DNA of 64,000 nucleotides from Acidiluteibacter sp965660325 (GTDB lineage Bacteria; Bacteroidota; Bacteroidia; Flavobacteriales_E; Vicingaceae). Below the pieces are notes generated by a model, which had not been told where the DNA came from, searched no databases, and saw nothing but the letters and a program-made list of their open reading frames with translations. The first letter of the stretch is position 1. The number at the start of each line of letters is the position of its first letter. The stretch lies in NCBI GenBank assembly GCA_965660325.1, contig CBFHZL010000004.1, positions 1-64,000 of the forward strand. The letters are read 5' to 3'. Made by a program: the position numbers and the translations under genes. Below are positions 62,820 to 64,000 of this stretch, piece by piece.

Positions 62820-64000
62820 TTATTTAGAAATAACGATCCCCAGCACTTGACCCAACTTTTTTCGAGAGGCGTCAATTGTCATAATTTCAACCAATATATC
62901 CGTGTACTCCTCGGGAGCCTTCGCGTGTTCTAGTTGTTTTTGCTTTCGCTCTTTCAGCACATCCAGCTTTTTAAATTTAAAGTAATTTAATCCTGACTGC
63001 AATGCTCCAAACAAGTCATCAGTTTCTCGGTGCGTTAATATTTGATGCTTTTGTTCCCACTGTTCACTCAGCTCGTATGGATGAGAAATTAAATCAATGG
63101 CAGCAGACCGAATTTCGTCATCTGGATGATGGATAAAGTGTTTTTCAGCTAATAAATTATCCCCATTAAAAGCACTGATATATTCTTGATAAATCTTATT
63201 GTAAACTGGATCCTCAAACTCTATCCCATCATCTTGTAAATCAGATAAAATGACTTCTAATAAAGGGAATGGCTCTTTTATAGGCTTACCTGCCTCATCT
63301 TTGTCTACTTCTAGCTGTAATTCATGTTGGCCATACAATATCATAATGCGGATAATATCCCGCTCCTGATAATTCTCTTTCTTGGGCAGTGGTGTTGGCT
63401 CTCCTGGTTCTTCATTAAAAAAGTCAGGTGGTGGAAGATCATGTTGTGGAGCTCGTTCTTGCTTTCGCTCTTCTTTGGCGATTTGCTTGTTGAGCTTTAC
63501 GCGTCTTACTTTATTCAGCTCATTGAGCAATACCTGCTCCTCCATAGCCATTAGTGAGCTGCATTCTTGTATGTATACCGATCTGATGATAGGATCAGGA
63601 ATTAAGGCAATACTATCAACAATATCCTTTATTAAGCCTGCTCGTTTTATTGGATCTTTTCCAGCCTCTTGCAGTAATAAATCTGTTTTGAACTTGATAA
63701 AATCCTTCGAGTTGTCACCGATAAAATCAGTAATTTCTTTTTGAGAATGTGCTTTTGCATAGGAATCAGGATCTTCTCCATCAGGAAAAAGGACCACTCG
63801 AACGTTCATCCCAGCCTCCAAAATCATATCAATTCCCCGAAAAGATGCTTTTAACCCTGCAGCATCCCCGTCAAAAAGAATGGTAATGTTTGGCGTGTAC
63901 CGCTTGATCAGTCGAATTTGCTCCGTGGTCAATGACGTTCCACTCGAGGCTACTACATTCTCTACTCCACTTTGATTCAGCGAAATAACATCAGTATACC
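62820..64000 (-). CDS. dnaG: DNA primase DnaG, C-terminal part
   Basis: The gene continues past the right edge of the window; 393 codons are visible and the reading frame is open to the last base. They begin inside the Toprim domain, with NVVASSGTSLTTEQIRLIKR and the acidic FDGDAAGLKA motif, then PDGEDPDSYA, followed by the C-terminal helical domain that binds DnaB (about the last 150 residues). DnaG makes RNA primers for replication. The internal TTG at 63932 is not a real start. The gene order dnaG-mscS on this strand suggests co-transcription. Confidence 0.95.
   Translation of the reverse strand, partial: YTDVISLNQSGVENVVASSGTSLTTEQIRLIKRYTPNITILFDGDAAGLKASFRGIDMILEAGMNVRVVLFPDGEDPDSYAKAHSQKEITDFIGDNSKDFIKFKTDLLLQEAGKDPIKRAGLIKDIVDSIALIPDPIIRSVYIQECSSLMAMEEQVLLNELNKVRRVKLNKQIAKEERKQERAPQHDLPPPDFFNEEPGEPTPLPKKENYQERDIIRIMILYGQHELQLEVDKDEAGKPIKEPFPLLEVILSDLQDDGIEFEDPVYNKIYQEYISAFNGDNLLAEKHFIHHPDDEIRSAAIDLISHPYELSEQWEQKHQILTHRETDDLFGALQSGLNYFKFKKLDVLKERKQKQLEHAKAPEEYTDILVEIMTIDASRKKLGQVLGIVISK

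Noticed and set aside
63930..63932. TTG at 63932 as a start codon for a short DnaG-like gene
   Set aside because: The frame continues upstream to the window edge with the conserved DnaG Toprim sequence, so the gene is cut by the window, not short.
1..64000. CRISPR arrays, tRNA or rRNA genes, insertion sequences, prophage or toxin-antitoxin modules
   Set aside because: No repeat-spacer pattern, clover-leaf sequence, transposase motif or typical small gene pair was found on either strand; intergenic gaps are short and nearly all accounted for.

Overview
The window is a gene-dense, AT-rich chromosomal segment of a bacterium in the phylum Bacteroidota. It was probably a marine, Flavobacteriales-like or Cytophagales-like lineage; the genus cannot be told from the sequence alone. 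The evidence is a complete gldKLMN type IX secretion (T9SS) core, a PorP/SprF protein, a PorU/PorV pair, a secreted nuclease with a T9SS C-terminal sorting domain, a TonB receptor with a DUF4249 lipoprotein, and promoters of the Bacteroidota type (TTTG, 17-24 nt, TAnnTTTG). No rRNA, tRNA, CRISPR array, insertion sequence, prophage or integron was seen. Almost every gene belongs to a family known across the phylum, so this is core genome rather than an accessory island.

Layout. 1-5.8 kb: pabB (cut by the window edge), lpxL, hemH, lpdA, lnt. 5.9-14.6 kb: T9SS-exported endonuclease I, an unknown secreted protein, and the porV-porU pair. 14.8-21.2 kb: pssA-purS facing lptB, then a DUF5686 outer-membrane protein, an AhpD-like protein, tatC and kdsD. 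21.3-26.2 kb: recQ, an ABC-F ATPase, an alpha/beta hydrolase. 26.2-35.7 kb, minus strand: topA, an arginase-fold protein lacking most metal ligands, porP/sprF, gldK, gldL, gldM, gldN. 36-42.6 kb, plus strand: miaB, a sigma-54 activator, lptE, a TPR protein, secG, then groES-groEL. 42.9-48.6 kb: small envelope proteins, the kynurenine genes kynU-kmo with an outer-membrane protein, and a metallo-beta-lactamase-fold hydrolase. 48.7-54.4 kb: a large pseudo-peptidase/beta-propeller/barrel protein, a half-size TauE, an M20 amidohydrolase and a coiled-coil lipoprotein. 54.6-64 kb: TonB receptor-DUF4249-tag operon, an orphan solute-binding protein, a small secreted protein, a ClC transporter, MscS, and dnaG (cut by the window edge).

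How it fits together. The dominant theme is the cell envelope. lpxL, kdsD, lptB and lptE serve lipopolysaccharide synthesis and export; lnt, tatC and secG serve lipoprotein maturation and inner-membrane export; the Gld/Por genes build the T9SS motor, ring and cargo-processing complex; the nuclease at 5.9 kb is a likely client. The best leads for follow-up are two pseudo-enzymes (the arginase-fold protein near topA and the metallopeptidase-like domain of the 1088-residue protein), -7 promoter elements that abut start codons and suggest leaderless mRNAs, a long PorU form, a histone-H1-like tail on TopA, and a ClC with altered key residues. No clearly undescribed multi-gene system was found.
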